Source of the DNA: Albimonas pacifica
GTDB taxonomy: Bacteria; Pseudomonadota; Alphaproteobacteria; Rhodobacterales; Rhodobacteraceae
DNA length: 64,000 nucleotides
Reading direction: 5' to 3'
NCBI RefSeq assembly: GCF_900113695.1
Contig: NZ_FOQH01000006.1
Coordinates: 124,001-188,000 of the forward strand
Of this stretch, positions 1 to 8,932 are shown piece by piece; position 1 is the stretch's first letter; each line of letters opens with the position of its first letter. A model generated the notes under the pieces. It worked only from the letters and a program-made list of their open reading frames with translations, was not told the origin of the DNA and made no database searches. The translations under genes were made by a program, and so were the position numbers.

Positions 1-2635
1 CGAAGACGCCCGACAGCGCGATCAGGAACGGCGCCTGGCTGCCCGACTGGATCTCCTGCAGCGACTGGCCGGTCCACTCGAAGCCGAAGCCCTGGGGCAG
101 CTCGCCCATCAGCCGCTCCATCTCCTCGATCGCCTGGCCGGAGGAATAGCCCTCCGCCGCCTGGCCGGAGATGCGCACCGAGGGATAGCCGTTGTAGCCC
201 ACGATCTGCAGCGGCCCGCGGATCCAGTCCACCGTGGCGAAGGCCGACAGCGGCACCATCCCGCCCAGCGAGTTGCGCACGTTGAGGCTCAGCACGTCGT
301 CCGGGGTCATCCGGGCCTCGTCCTCGGCCATCAACATCACGCGCTGCATCCGACCCGAGTTGGGGAAGTCGTTGGCGTAGGCCGAGCCCAGGAACGAGGT
401 CAGGGTGGCGTTGATGTCGGAGAAGGCGACGCCGAAGGTGTTGGCCTTCTCGCGGTCCAGCGTCACCCGCAGCTGCGGCGCGTCGGGCAGGCCCGAGACG
501 CGCAGCCCGGTCACGATCTGCGACTGCGCCGCGGCGGCGAGAAGCTGGTCGCGCGCGGCATAGAGCGCGGCGATGCCCGCGTCGTTGCGGTCCTGCAGGC
601 GGAAGTCGAAGCCCGAGGAGGTGCCCAGCCCCTGGATCGGCGGCGGCGACAGGGCGAAGGCGAAGCCGTCCTTCTCCCCCCACAGCATGCCGGTGATCCG
701 GCCGGCGATGGCCTGGGCCGAGTCCTGGGGCCCGCGCTCGGACCAGTCCTTGAGCGTGATGAAGGCCAGCGCCGCGTTCTGCCCGCCGCCCGAGAAGGAG
801 AAGCCCTGGATGGCGACGATGTCCTGCACCGCCTCCTGGGAGGAGGCGACGCCCTCCATGGTCTTCACGAACTCCAGCGTGCGGTTGAAGCTCGCCTCCG
901 GCGGGGTCTGCATGTCGACGATCAGGAAGCCCTGGTCCTCGTTGGGCAGGAAGGAGGAGGGCAGGTTGGTCCAGCTCCAGCCCAGGAAGCCCACCAGGCC
1001 GAGGTAGAGGATCATCATGATCCCCGCCCGCCGCGCCGCCAGCCCCGCGAAGCGGGCGTAGCGGTTGGTGGCCCGGTCGAAGTTGCGGTTGAACCAGCCC
1101 AGCGGCCCCTTCTTGGCCATCTGGTGCCCGGCCTTCACCGGCTTGAGGAAGCTCGCGCACAAGGCCGGCGTCAGCGACAGCGCCAGGAACCCCGAGAACA
1201 GGATCGAGACCACCATGGTCAGCGAGAACTGGCGGTAGATCACGCCCACGGCGCCCGGGAAGAAGGCCATGGGGATGAACACGGCCGAGAGCACCAGCGT
1301 GATGCCCACGATGGCGCCCGAGATCTGGCCCATCGCCTTGCGCGTCGCCTCCTTCGGGGGCAGGCCCTCCTCGGACATGATGCGCTCGACGTTCTCGACG
1401 ACGACGATGGCGTCGTCGACCAGGATGCCGATCGCCAGCACCATGGCGAACATGGTCAGCACGTTGATCGAGAAGCCCGCCACCAGCATCACCGCGCAGG
1501 CGCCCAGCAGCGCCACGGGCACCACCAGCGTCGGGATGACGGTGTAGCGGAAACTCTGCAGGAACAGCAGCATCACCAGGAACACCAGGCCCACCGCCTC
1601 GAGCAGGGTGTGCAGCACCTTCTCGATCGACAGCTCCACGAAGGGGGAGGTGTCGTAGGGCACCGAGTACTCGATCCCCTCGGGGAAGTAGCGCGACAGC
1701 TCCTCCATGGTCTCGCGGACCGCCTCGGAGGTGTTGATGGCGTTGCCCTCGGGCGAGAGCTGCACGCCCAGCGCCGCCGAGGGCTGGCCGTTGAGGCGGG
1801 AGGAGAAGTTGTAGCTCTCCGCCCCGATCTCGACGCGGGCCACGTCCTTCAGCCGCACCACCGCGCCGTCGGCGTTGGCGCGCAGCAGGATCTGCTCGAA
1901 CGCCTCGACCGAGCTGAGCTGGCCGCGCACCACCACGGTGGCGGTGATCGACTGGTCGTCGGGATTGGGGGCCGCGCCGATCGCGCCGGCGGCCACCTGG
2001 GCGTTCTGGGCGCGGATCGCGGCCAGCACGTCGTTGGTGGTGAGGTTGAGGCCCAGCATCTTGTCGGGGTCGAGCCAGATGCGCATGGCCCGCTCGGCCG
2101 AGAACACCGTCGCCCCGCCCACGCCGTCGATGCGCCGGATCTCGCCGGCCACGTTGCGGCTGAGGTAGTCGCCCAGCGCCACCGGCCCCACGGTCCCGTC
2201 AGTGGAGGTCAGCGAGACCACCATCAGGAAGCCCGAGGCCGAGGTCTCGACGTCGATGCCCAGCCGCGTCACCGTCTCCGGCAGGCGGGATTCCACGCGC
2301 CGGATGCGGTTCTGCACGTCCACCTGCGCCTGGTCGAGCGAGGTGCCCGGCTGGAAGGTGGCGGTGATCTGCACCTGGCCGGAAGCCTCGGAGGTGCTTT
2401 CGAAATAGAGCAGGCCGTCGATGCCGTTCAGCTCGTCCTCGATGGGACGGGTGACGGCCTGGTAGAGGTCCTCGGGCGCCGCGCCCGGGTAGGTCGCGGT
2501 GATCTGGACCGAGGGCGGCGCCACGTTGGGATACTGCGCGATCGGCAGCTGCGGGATCGCCAGCGCGCCGCCGATCATGATGAAGATCGCGACGACCCAG
2601 GCGAAGATCGGCCGGTCGATGAAGAAACGGGGCAT
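1..2635 (-). CDS. RND efflux pump inner-membrane transporter (AcrB/MexB family), partial
   Basis: Proton-driven drug/solute exporter of the inner membrane; with the adjacent fusion protein and an outer-membrane channel it would form a tripartite pump. The reverse strand reads openly from ATG 2635 to the window edge, giving about 878 residues of a family usually near 1,050, so roughly the last 170 residues are outside. The N-terminus MPRFFIDRPIFAWVVAI is the classic HAE1 start. The TM4 motif GILVDDAIVVVENVER carries the paired Asp of the proton relay; the Lys of TM10 lies beyond the edge. The start is 10 bases after the fusion-protein stop, with a purine-rich GAGAGAGA upstream. Substrate cannot be told. 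Family assignment is firm. Confidence 0.96.
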   Translation of the reverse strand, partial: MPRFFIDRPIFAWVVAIFIMIGGALAIPQLPIAQYPNVAPPSVQITATYPGAAPEDLYQAVTRPIEDELNGIDGLLYFESTSEASGQVQITATFQPGTSLDQAQVDVQNRIRRVESRLPETVTRLGIDVETSASGFLMVVSLTSTDGTVGPVALGDYLSRNVAGEIRRIDGVGGATVFSAERAMRIWLDPDKMLGLNLTTNDVLAAIRAQNAQVAAGAIGAAPNPDDQSITATVVVRGQLSSVEAFEQILLRANADGAVVRLKDVARVEIGAESYNFSSRLNGQPSAALGVQLSPEGNAINTSEAVRETMEELSRYFPEGIEYSVPYDTSPFVELSIEKVLHTLLEAVGLVFLVMLLFLQSFRYTVIPTLVVPVALLGACAVMLVAGFSINVLTMFAMVLAIGILVDDAIVVVENVERIMSEEGLPPKEATRKAMGQISGAIVGITLVLSAVFIPMAFFPGAVGVIYRQFSLTMVVSILFSGFLALSLTPALCASFLKPVKAGHQMAKKGPLGWFNRNFDRATNRYARFAGLAARRAGIMMILYLGLVGFLGWSWTNLPSSFLPNEDQGFLIVDMQTPPEASFNRTLEFVKTMEGVASSQEAVQDIVAIQGFSFSGGGQNAALAFITLKDWSERGPQDSAQAIAGRITGMLWGEKDGFAFALSPPPIQGLGTSSGFDFRLQDRNDAGIAALYAARDQLLAAAAQSQIVTGLRVSGLPDAPQLRVTLDREKANTFGVAFSDINATLTSFLGSAYANDFPNSGRMQRVMLMAEDEARMTPDDVLSLNVRNSLGGMVPLSAFATVDWIRGPLQIVGYNGYPSVRISGQAAEGYSSGQAIEEMERLMGELPQGFGFEWTGQSLQEIQSGSQAPFLIALSGVF

Positions 2636-2645
2636 CGGGTCTCTC

Positions 2646-3884
2646 TCAGCCGTCGTTCGCGGGCGCGTCCGCCGCGGGGGTCGCCGCGGGCGTCGCGCCC
2701 TCGGCGGAGGCGGTCTCGGGGCGCCAGGGCTGGGGGGTCACGGTCGCGCCGGGGCCGGTCTTCTGGAATCCCTCGACCACCACCTGCTCGCCGGCCGAAA
2801 GGCCCCGGGCGATCACCCAGCGGCCGTCGACGATGCGGTCGGTCTCCACCGGGCGGGCCTCGACCTTGTTCTCGGGGGTCACGATCCACAGCATCGCCTG
2901 GCCGTCCGAGCCGCGCTGGATCGCCTGCACCGGCACCGCCAGCGCCTCGGGCTCGACGCCCTGCTCGATCTGCACGCGCACGTACATGCCCGGCAGCAGG
3001 TCGTCGTCGGGATTGGGGAACTCGGCGCGCAGGGTCACCTGGCCGGTGGTCTCGTCGACCGTCGACTCTGAGAACAGCAGCCGCCCCTCCTCGCCGTAGG
3101 GCGAGCCGTCGTCGAACATCAGCTGCACCGCCACGTCGCCGCTGTCCGAGCGGGTCAGCGCGCCGGCCTTGAACGCCTTGCGCAGGGCGAGGAGCTCGGT
3201 CGCCGACTGGGTGAAGTCGGCGTAGACCGGGTCGAGCTGCTGGATCGTGGCGAGGTTCTCCCCCGAGGCCGAGACCAGCGCGCCCTCGGTGATCCGCGCC
3301 CGGCCGATGCGGCCCGAGATCGGGGCGCGCACCTCGGCGTAATGCAGGTCCAGCTCGGCGGCGCGCAGCTCCGCCTCGGCCACGGCCACGGCGGCGGTGG
3401 ACTGGGCGAGCTCGGCGGCGGCGTCGTCGAACTGCTGGGCCGAGACGACCCGACGCTCGCGCAGCTCCTCCTGGCGGGCGGAGGCCTGCTCGGCGCGCTT
3501 GCGCGCGGCCTCGGCCTGGGCGACGGCGGCCTGGGCGCGGTCCACCTGCACCTCGAACGGGGCGCTGTCGATGCGGTAGAGGACGTCGCCCTCCTGGACC
3601 AGCGCGCCCTGGGTGAACACCCGCTCCTGGATGATGCCCGAGATCCGCGGGCGCACCTCGGCGATGCGGGTGGGGGCGATGCGGCCGGGCAGCTCGTTGA
3701 CCACCGGGATCGCCTCGGGCGTGGCGGTGACCACCGAGACCGCCTGCGGCGGCGGCGCGCCGCCGCCGGCCTGGCCCAGCGCGCCGCCGGTGGCGGCCAG
3801 CAGGAAGGCCGCGACCATCGCGGGCAGCGAGGGCCGGGATCGTGGAAGGAGGGCGCGCGCGGCGCGCGAGGTCTGCTCGGTCAT
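2646..3884 (-). CDS. RND efflux periplasmic adaptor (AcrA/MexA, HlyD family)
   Basis: Membrane-fusion protein linking the RND transporter to an outer-membrane channel. 412 residues from ATG 3884, which is preceded by GAGGAGCC. An upstream in-frame start would run into the regulator gene, so it is not used. An Ala-rich hydrophobic segment near residues 20-45 looks like a signal peptide; no clear lipobox Cys is seen. Then come the barrel-sandwich half (ISGIIQERVFTQGALVQEGDVLYRID), an Ala/Glu/Arg-rich alpha-hairpin coiled coil, the second lipoyl half (APISGRIGRARITEGALV) and beta-barrel sequence. The tail is Pro/Ala-rich and probably disordered. It sits 13 bases after the regulator stop and 10 bases before the transporter, so it belongs to one operon. 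Confidence 0.95.
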   Translation of the reverse strand: MTEQTSRAARALLPRSRPSLPAMVAAFLLAATGGALGQAGGGAPPPQAVSVVTATPEAIPVVNELPGRIAPTRIAEVRPRISGIIQERVFTQGALVQEGDVLYRIDSAPFEVQVDRAQAAVAQAEAARKRAEQASARQEELRERRVVSAQQFDDAAAELAQSTAAVAVAEAELRAAELDLHYAEVRAPISGRIGRARITEGALVSASGENLATIQQLDPVYADFTQSATELLALRKAFKAGALTRSDSGDVAVQLMFDDGSPYGEEGRLLFSESTVDETTGQVTLRAEFPNPDDDLLPGMYVRVQIEQGVEPEALAVPVQAIQRGSDGQAMLWIVTPENKVEARPVETDRIVDGRWVIARGLSAGEQVVVEGFQKTGPGATVTPQPWRPETASAEGATPAATPAADAPANDG

Positions 3885-3897
3885 GATCTGAGGCTCC

Positions 3898-4545
3898 TCA
3901 GCCCTGGCCGCCGCAGCGGGTACGGGCGAAGGCCCCTCCCGACGGCGCGCCGTCGTCTTCATCCATGGCGGCGTGGGGGCCGAGACGCCCGACGCCGGGT
4001 TCCTGTTCCGCGAGCCAGGAGATCGCGGCGAGAAGCCGGGCGCGCTGCTCCGGCTCGAAGTGCAGAAGGTCGAAGCGCTCCAGCGACAGCAGACCCTCGA
4101 TGGCCAGCAGCGCGCAGACCGCGCCGGTGGGGGCAGGGGCGTCGCGCGCGACGCGCCGGAAGCGCTCGGCGACGTCGCGCTGGATCGGCGCGCGCACCGT
4201 CTCGTCGGAAAACACCGCCGCCGACAGCGACACCGCCACCGAGCGGTCGGCCTGCGGCATCGGCTCGGCGATCAGCTCCAGCACCGCCTCGATGGTGCGG
4301 TTGGGACGATCGGCCAGCGCTTCCTCGAGCATGGCGCAGCGGCCGTGCCACTCGTCTATGCGCCGCTCGACGATGGCGCGGATCAGTCCGCGCTTCGAGC
4401 CCACCGCATAGAGCACGCTGGACTTGGAGATCCCCGCCTCCGCCGCCACGGCGTCCAGCGTCAGCCGCGCCGCGCCGTCGCGGCGGACCACGCTTTCGGC
4501 CGCGTCCAGGAGCTGGGCGTCGGGTATGGCGCGTTTTCGTCCCAA
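3898..4545 (-). CDS. TetR/AcrR-family transcriptional regulator
   Basis: Likely local repressor of the efflux operon, being its first gene. The N-terminal helix-turn-helix is clear (LTLDAVAAEAGISKSSVLYAVGSKRGLIRAIVERRI), followed by a variable ligand-binding half. I place the start at TTG 4545 (215 residues, MGRKRAIPDAQ...). A longer frame opens at TTG 4614, but that TTG is the first half of a good -35 hexamer (TTGACC), and the intervening DNA carries a dyad resembling an operator. Neither start has a strong Shine-Dalgarno. The gene ends 13 bases before the adaptor gene, which suggests autoregulation of the whole operon. Confidence 0.88.
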   Translation of the reverse strand: MGRKRAIPDAQLLDAAESVVRRDGAARLTLDAVAAEAGISKSSVLYAVGSKRGLIRAIVERRIDEWHGRCAMLEEALADRPNRTIEAVLELIAEPMPQADRSVAVSLSAAVFSDETVRAPIQRDVAERFRRVARDAPAPTGAVCALLAIEGLLSLERFDLLHFEPEQRARLLAAISWLAEQEPGVGRLGPHAAMDEDDGAPSGGAFARTRCGGQG

Positions 4546-4572
4546 GAGAAGTCGCTTCGCCTGATGGTTTTT

Positions 4573-4614
4573 CCGACCAAGCGGTTGGATATCCCGCGGG
4601 AGCGAAGCGGTCAA
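4573..4614 (-). promoter_or_regulatory. Putative promoter and operator of the tetR-efflux operon
   Basis: On the minus strand TTGACC (4614-4609), a 17-base spacer and TATCCA (4591-4586) form a plausible sigma-70 promoter. A near-palindrome, CCGACC AAGC GGTTGG on the plus strand (4573-4588), overlaps the -10 and the expected start point, as a TetR operator would. The spacer also holds the perfect palindrome TCCCGCGGGA. Inference from sequence only. Confidence 0.5.
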
Positions 4615-4711
4615 CGGCGGGAACGGGAAATTCTTCGGCGCCGCACCATGAACGATCCGCGAGCCGTCGAGAGCGTCTCGTGAACGCCGGCAAGTCTCTG
4701 TCTCCGCGACG

Positions 4712-4744
4712 AAAAACCCCCGCCCGCGGGATCGCGGGCGGGGG
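4712..4744 (-). terminator. Strong rho-independent terminator after the CoA-transferase pair
   Basis: A perfect 12-bp stem (4717-4728 with 4733-4744, GGAT loop on the plus strand) is followed, on the minus strand, by TTTTT from 4716 to 4712. It lies downstream of the gene ending at 4817 and insulates the divergent side of the efflux operon promoter. Confidence 0.85.
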
Positions 4745-4816
4745 TCGTGAAGGGCGCCGGCCGGCGGTCGAAACCGCCGGCCGCAGGGTCAAGGCGGCCT
4801 GCGCCGCGGGGCGACG

Positions 4817-6034
4817 TCAGGGCATGGCGCCGGCGGCCCTGAGGGCGTCGAGCTTCGCCGAATCGTAGCCCAGGATGCCCTTGAGCACCGTCTCCTGGTC
4901 GCGGCCGTACTCCGGCGCGGGGCGCGCGACATGGGCCGGCGTCTTCGACAGCACGAAGCGGCTGCCCTCGACGGTGGCCACGCCGATCTGGGGATGAGGC
5001 GCCCGCTCCCAGTGGCCCAGGTGCTCGAGCTGGGGGTCCTCGGCGAGGTCGGCCGCGGTCGCCACGACCGAGGCGGCGACGCCCAGGACCTGCAGCTTCC
5101 CGGCCGTCGCGGTGGGATCGAGCGGCGCGGTCCAGGCGCCGACGATCTCGTCGAGCTCGACCTCCGCCGCCTTGCGCCCCTCGAGCGTGGCGAAGCGGGC
5201 GTCGAGCGCCTTGCCCCCGATCTCGCCCGCCAGCGCCTTCCAGGCGGCGTCGTCCTGGGCGACGATCGCGATCCAGCGCGGGTCCTCGCCCTCCTTCGTC
5301 AGGGCGGGGTAGACGCCGTGCGGGGCCATGTCGGGGTCGCGGTTGCCCTCGGCCTTGGCGATGCGCCCCGTCGCGCCGTAGTCGGCGAAGGCGGAGGCGA
5401 GGAACTGCATCCCCGTCTCGGCCTGGCCGAGGTCGATGTAGCAGCCCTCGCCCGAGCGCGCCCGCCAGTCGAGGGCTGCGAGCACCATCGGGATCCCGAA
5501 GCGCGGCGCCACGTAGTCGGTGTAGGGGCCGAAGGGCCCGGTCGGCAGCCCCTCCTCGGGACCCACCAGACCCTGGTAGCCGGACATGGCCGCGCCGATG
5601 TTGCCGAAGCCCGCCAGCGCCTTCCACGGGCCCGACTGGCCCATCAGGGAGGTCGAGACCATGATGATGCGCGGGTTGATCGCCTTGAGCGTCTCGTAGT
5701 CGAGGCCCCAGCGGTTCACCTGGCCGGGGGCGAAGCTCTCGACCACCACGTCGGCCCAGGCGGCGAGCTCGCGCACCACGTCGCGCGCGTCCTCGTTCTG
5801 CAGGTCGAGCGCGAGGCCCAGCTTGCCGGCGTTGCCGTTGGCGTAGCAGGCCGAGCGCTGCACGTCGTAGCCGCCGCCGTAGTAGGGGCCGATGGCGCGC
5901 GCGGTGTCGACGCGCTTGGGATGCTCGACCCGCACGACCGTCGCGCCGAAGTCGGCGAGGCTGCGCCCGATCATCGGGCCGGCCACGACCCAGGCGAGGT
6001 CCAGGACCTTGATGTCCGCGAGGGGGCCGCTCAT
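4817..6034 (-). CDS. Family III (CaiB/BaiF) CoA-transferase
   Basis: Transfers CoA between acyl groups through an aspartyl thioester intermediate in the cytosol. 405 residues from ATG 6034, which has AAGGAG 8 bases upstream and overlaps the previous stop as ATGA. The start IKVLDLAWVVAGPMIGRSLADFGATVVRVEHP is diagnostic of the family. D173 (GPYTDYVAP) lies where the catalytic Asp is expected. The acyl substrate is unknown. The preceding gene is a divergent paralogue, and coupling by overlap suggests a heteromeric enzyme, as known for succinyl-CoA:benzylsuccinate CoA-transferase; that comparison is by architecture only. Confidence 0.93.
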   Translation of the reverse strand: MSGPLADIKVLDLAWVVAGPMIGRSLADFGATVVRVEHPKRVDTARAIGPYYGGGYDVQRSACYANGNAGKLGLALDLQNEDARDVVRELAAWADVVVESFAPGQVNRWGLDYETLKAINPRIIMVSTSLMGQSGPWKALAGFGNIGAAMSGYQGLVGPEEGLPTGPFGPYTDYVAPRFGIPMVLAALDWRARSGEGCYIDLGQAETGMQFLASAFADYGATGRIAKAEGNRDPDMAPHGVYPALTKEGEDPRWIAIVAQDDAAWKALAGEIGGKALDARFATLEGRKAAEVELDEIVGAWTAPLDPTATAGKLQVLGVAASVVATAADLAEDPQLEHLGHWERAPHPQIGVATVEGSRFVLSKTPAHVARPAPEYGRDQETVLKGILGYDSAKLDALRAAGAMP

Positions 6035-7308
6035 TCCGCCGCTCCTTGAGTGATCTGCGTGTGCGCGGCGGGGCGGGAGCCCAGCCACTCCTCCACCGCC
6101 GCGTCGCCGCCCTCGCCCAGCGCGGGGGCGGCGGCGTCGGGGGCGAAGGCGGGGGCCGCGGTCATCGCGAAGGGGCCGGGCAGCAGGGTCTCGCGGCCCT
6201 CGCCGTCGGTCACCTTGCGGAAGAAGCCGCGGGCGGTCTCGTGGGGGCTGTGGAACAGGCTGTCGGTGGTGGTCACCGGGGCCAGCAGCAGCCGGTTGGC
6301 GATGGCGAGCTCCACGGCCTCGTCCTGGGAGACGGTGCGCAGGAAGGCGCCCACCTCGGTGCGGCAGGCCTCGAGGTCGTCCTCGTCGATCTCGTCGGCC
6401 ATGATCCGCTCATGGATCGTGGACCAGTCCCAGGCGTGGAAGCGCTCGCTGAGGGCGCCCTTCGCCTTCATCACCTTCATGAAGTTGTTGGTGAAGCGCC
6501 CGGTGGCGGGACCCATGGCGAGATGGATCTCCAGCAGGCCGTCCTTGCCCTCCCATTTCGAGCGGGCGGTGCGGGCGCCGGAGCCCGAGAGGTCCAGCGG
6601 CTTCTTCGAGCCGGTGTAGCGCGGGCGCAGCGAGAAGTCGGGGTGGCCCACGACCGAGGCGAGGCTGCCCGAGAGCGTGGCCGAGGTCGAGGAGCGCTGC
6701 ACCGAGGTCGAGACCTTCTGCCCCTCGCCCGTGGCGTGGCGGTGGAAGAGCGCGACGAGCGCGCCGCAGACCGCGTCGGAGGCGGCGAAGTGCCAGGCCT
6801 GGGGGACCGAGATCCGGGTCGGGACGCCGCCGGCCATCGCGGTCGGGGCCAGCGGGCCGCCCGAGGCCCAGAGCACGAGGTCGGATTCCGCCCAGTCCGC
6901 CTTCGGCCCGGTCTCCCCCCAGGGGGTGATCAGCAGGTGGATGGCGCGCGGGTTGATCGCGGCGATCTGCTCGGGGGTCAGGCGGGCGGGCTCGCCGGGG
7001 CCGCGGGACTCGATGACGAAATCGGCCCTGGCGACGAGCGCCTCGAGCGTGGCGCGGTCGCCCTCGTCCGCGGGGTCGAGCGCGAGGCTGCGCTTGCCCG
7101 CGGCGTAGGCGGCCCAGTGCATCGAGCGGCCGGCCGCGTCGAACGGGCCGACCCGGCGGCCGTCGGAGCCCTGCGGCGGCTCGATCTGCAGCACGTCGCA
7201 GCCGAGCTGCGCGAGCATCCGGCCTGCGAGCAGACCGCGACGGTCGCTCAGGTCCAGGGCGCGATAGGGGGCGAGGAAGCCCGTGCGGCCTCCGGCGTCT
7301 TCGGTCAT
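6031..7308 (-). CDS. Family III (CaiB/BaiF) CoA-transferase, second subunit-like paralogue
   Basis: 425 residues from ATG 7308. It has the family N-terminal fold (APYRALDLSDRRGLLAGRMLAQLGCDVLQIEPP) and D178 (HFAASDAVCGAL) as candidate catalytic Asp. Between about residues 205 and 310 it differs strongly from the downstream paralogue. It is first of a two-gene operon and overlaps the next start by 4 bases (ATGA). Which of the two proteins is catalytic cannot be told, since both keep an Asp near the right place. Substrate unknown. Confidence 0.9.
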   Translation of the reverse strand: MTEDAGGRTGFLAPYRALDLSDRRGLLAGRMLAQLGCDVLQIEPPQGSDGRRVGPFDAAGRSMHWAAYAAGKRSLALDPADEGDRATLEALVARADFVIESRGPGEPARLTPEQIAAINPRAIHLLITPWGETGPKADWAESDLVLWASGGPLAPTAMAGGVPTRISVPQAWHFAASDAVCGALVALFHRHATGEGQKVSTSVQRSSTSATLSGSLASVVGHPDFSLRPRYTGSKKPLDLSGSGARTARSKWEGKDGLLEIHLAMGPATGRFTNNFMKVMKAKGALSERFHAWDWSTIHERIMADEIDEDDLEACRTEVGAFLRTVSQDEAVELAIANRLLLAPVTTTDSLFHSPHETARGFFRKVTDGEGRETLLPGPFAMTAAPAFAPDAAAPALGEGGDAAVEEWLGSRPAAHTQITQGAAE

Positions 7309-7998
7309 GCATCCTCCCGTGCCGGCATTGGGCGCCGGCTGAGTTCCTTGTGGCGCGCGCTGGGCGGGGCGGGCCTCGTCGGGAGCGACGAGCGCCCGAT
7401 CCGGACCGCGCCGCCCGCGGCGCGCAGGGCCGGACCGCGAAGGGATCGCGACCGGCCGGACGGTCAGTTTGCCACGCCCGGCGGGGGGAGGCCAGAGCGG
7501 CAGGCCGCCGCGCGGACGGGGCAGGGCGGGGCTTGCAGGCCGCCGGGGGACGCGGGCGCCCCGGCGCGTCCGCTGCGCGGCCGCGGCCGCCCCGCCCTGC
7601 GTCCCCGTCGACGGCGGGCGCGGGGCTTGCGGCGGGCGCGGGCGCCGGGGGACGCCGGGGGACCGGGACGGTCCGGGACGAGGCCGCCCGGCGGCGCGCG
7701 GTCGCGCCGTCGGGCGGGGCCCTGTCGCGCCGGGCGGCGCGAGCGGGCCGCGAGCGCGTCGGCGGAGGGCCGCAAGGGAGCAGGCGGAGGGCCGCGAGGG
7801 CGCAGGCGGAGGGCCGCGAGGGCGCAGGCGCGCGGCGGGCGGCGCCGCGGGCGGCGCGCCGGGGCAGGCGCCCGCGGCGGAGACGGGGACGCGGCGGGGC
7901 CGGGCGGGACCACGGGCGCCGCGCCGATAAGGGTCGCGCCGGGGCGGCGGGCCGGCCTATGCTGGCGGCCGCCGCGCCGCCGCCAAGGAGCCTCCGCC
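7309..7998. other. 690-base GC-extreme intergenic region
   Basis: No frame here has the composition of a real protein; long open frames on both strands are Arg/Gly/Ala/Pro-rich artefacts of the base composition. It should hold the promoters of the minus CoA-transferase operon and the plus TIM-barrel gene, but no convincing hexamers are visible. It carries the 22-bp tandem repeat at 7761. Confidence 0.6.
7761..7826. repeat. 22-bp tandem repeat, three copies
   Basis: Three head-to-tail copies of a unit beginning GGCGGAGGGCCGCGAGGG, at 7761-7782, 7783-7804 and 7805-7826. The last two are identical; the first has two substitutions. The unit is not a multiple of three, so it is not a coding repeat. 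Confidence 0.85.
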
Positions 7999-8679
7999 AT
8001 GCGCCCCGGCTTCATCTTCATGCTGACCCGCAACGACCTGACCGTGCCGGACGCCCCCGCGCATCTGGAGACGGCGCTCGCCGCCGGCGTGCGCCAGATC
8101 GGCTTCAAGGACGTGGGCCTGCCCTTCGAGGCGCTGCGCGCCCTCGCCGCCCGGATCCGCGAGGCGGGGGGCGCGTGCTGGCTGGAGGTGGTCTCGCTCG
8201 ACGCCGCCTCCGAGGCGGCCTCGATCCGCGCGGGCGTCGAGATCGGCGTCGACCGGCTGCTGGGCGGCTGCCGCGCCGAGGTCGCCGCGCCCCTGCTGGC
8301 GGGGACCGGGATCGGCTACTACCCGTTCCCCGGCCGGGTGGTGGGCCATCCCAGCGTGCTGGAGGGCGACGCGGCCGAGATCGCCGCGTCGGCCCGGGCG
8401 CTCGCCGCGCGGCCGGAGGTGGCGGGGCTCGACCTGCTCGCCTATCGCGGCGCGGTCCCCGCCGAGGCGTTGGCGGCGGAGGTCTGCGCGGCCGCCGGCA
8501 AGCCGGTGATCGCCGCGGGCTCGATCGACCGGCCCGAACGGGTGCAGGCCATGGCGCGGGCGGGCTGCGCGGGGTTCACGGTGGGGACCGCGGCGCTCGA
8601 CGGCGCCTTCCGCGGCGCGCCGCCGGACCTTGCGGCGCAGCTCCGCGCGATCCGCGCCGCCGCCGCCTGCTTCGACTGA
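7999..8679 (+). CDS. Uncharacterised TIM-barrel-like protein
   Basis: 226 residues from ATG 7999 with AAGGAG 11 bases upstream. Alternating strand and helix blocks (FIFMLTRNDLTV, GVRQIGFKDVGLP, CWLEVVSLD, GVDRLLGGC, GIGYYPFPG, GLDLLAYRG, KPVIAAGSIDRPERV, GCAGFTVGTAALDG) look like an (alpha/beta)8 barrel of the HisA/TrpC-like type. The late GSID and GFTVGTA strands resemble a phosphate-binding site. No specific enzyme is recognised. It precedes the amidoligase gene by 253 bases on the same strand; the gap makes operon membership uncertain. Confidence 0.75.
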   Translation: MRPGFIFMLTRNDLTVPDAPAHLETALAAGVRQIGFKDVGLPFEALRALAARIREAGGACWLEVVSLDAASEAASIRAGVEIGVDRLLGGCRAEVAAPLLAGTGIGYYPFPGRVVGHPSVLEGDAAEIAASARALAARPEVAGLDLLAYRGAVPAEALAAEVCAAAGKPVIAAGSIDRPERVQAMARAGCAGFTVGTAALDGAFRGAPPDLAAQLRAIRAAAACFD

Positions 8680-8749
8680 CGCCCGCCGCGGGCGGCGGGG
8701 CGGCGGGCGCTCCGCCCTGCTCCGCAAGCGGGGCGCCTGCGTCGGGCCC

Positions 8750-8770
8750 AAGCCCGCCCGCAGGGCGCCT
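8750..8770. repeat. Dispersed intergenic repeat, copy 1
   Basis: A 21-bp core starting AAGCCCGCCCGCAGGG. The same core recurs, in either orientation, at 24676, 24736, 32291 and (one mismatch) 45575, always between genes. Confidence 0.8.
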
Positions 8771-8932
8771 CCGGGCCCGGGAGCGGCCCCTGCGAAAACG
8801 GCGCGCGGCCGCCTCCGCGCCGCGGAACCGGCCGCCGGGGGGTGGACGACGCGCGCCAGCGCCATAGGTGAACGGCCGACCGCCCGGCCGCGAGATCCGC
8901 GGATCCGACCGAAACCCACGCGACGAGGCCCG

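Noticed and set aside
1124-3172. A plus-strand frame of 682 residues across the efflux genes
   Set aside because: His/Arg/Asp-rich shadow of the transporter and adaptor genes.
7350-8867. A long Arg/Gly-rich plus frame across the gap and TIM-barrel gene
   Set aside because: It is out of frame with the conserved TIM-barrel protein and is composition noise.
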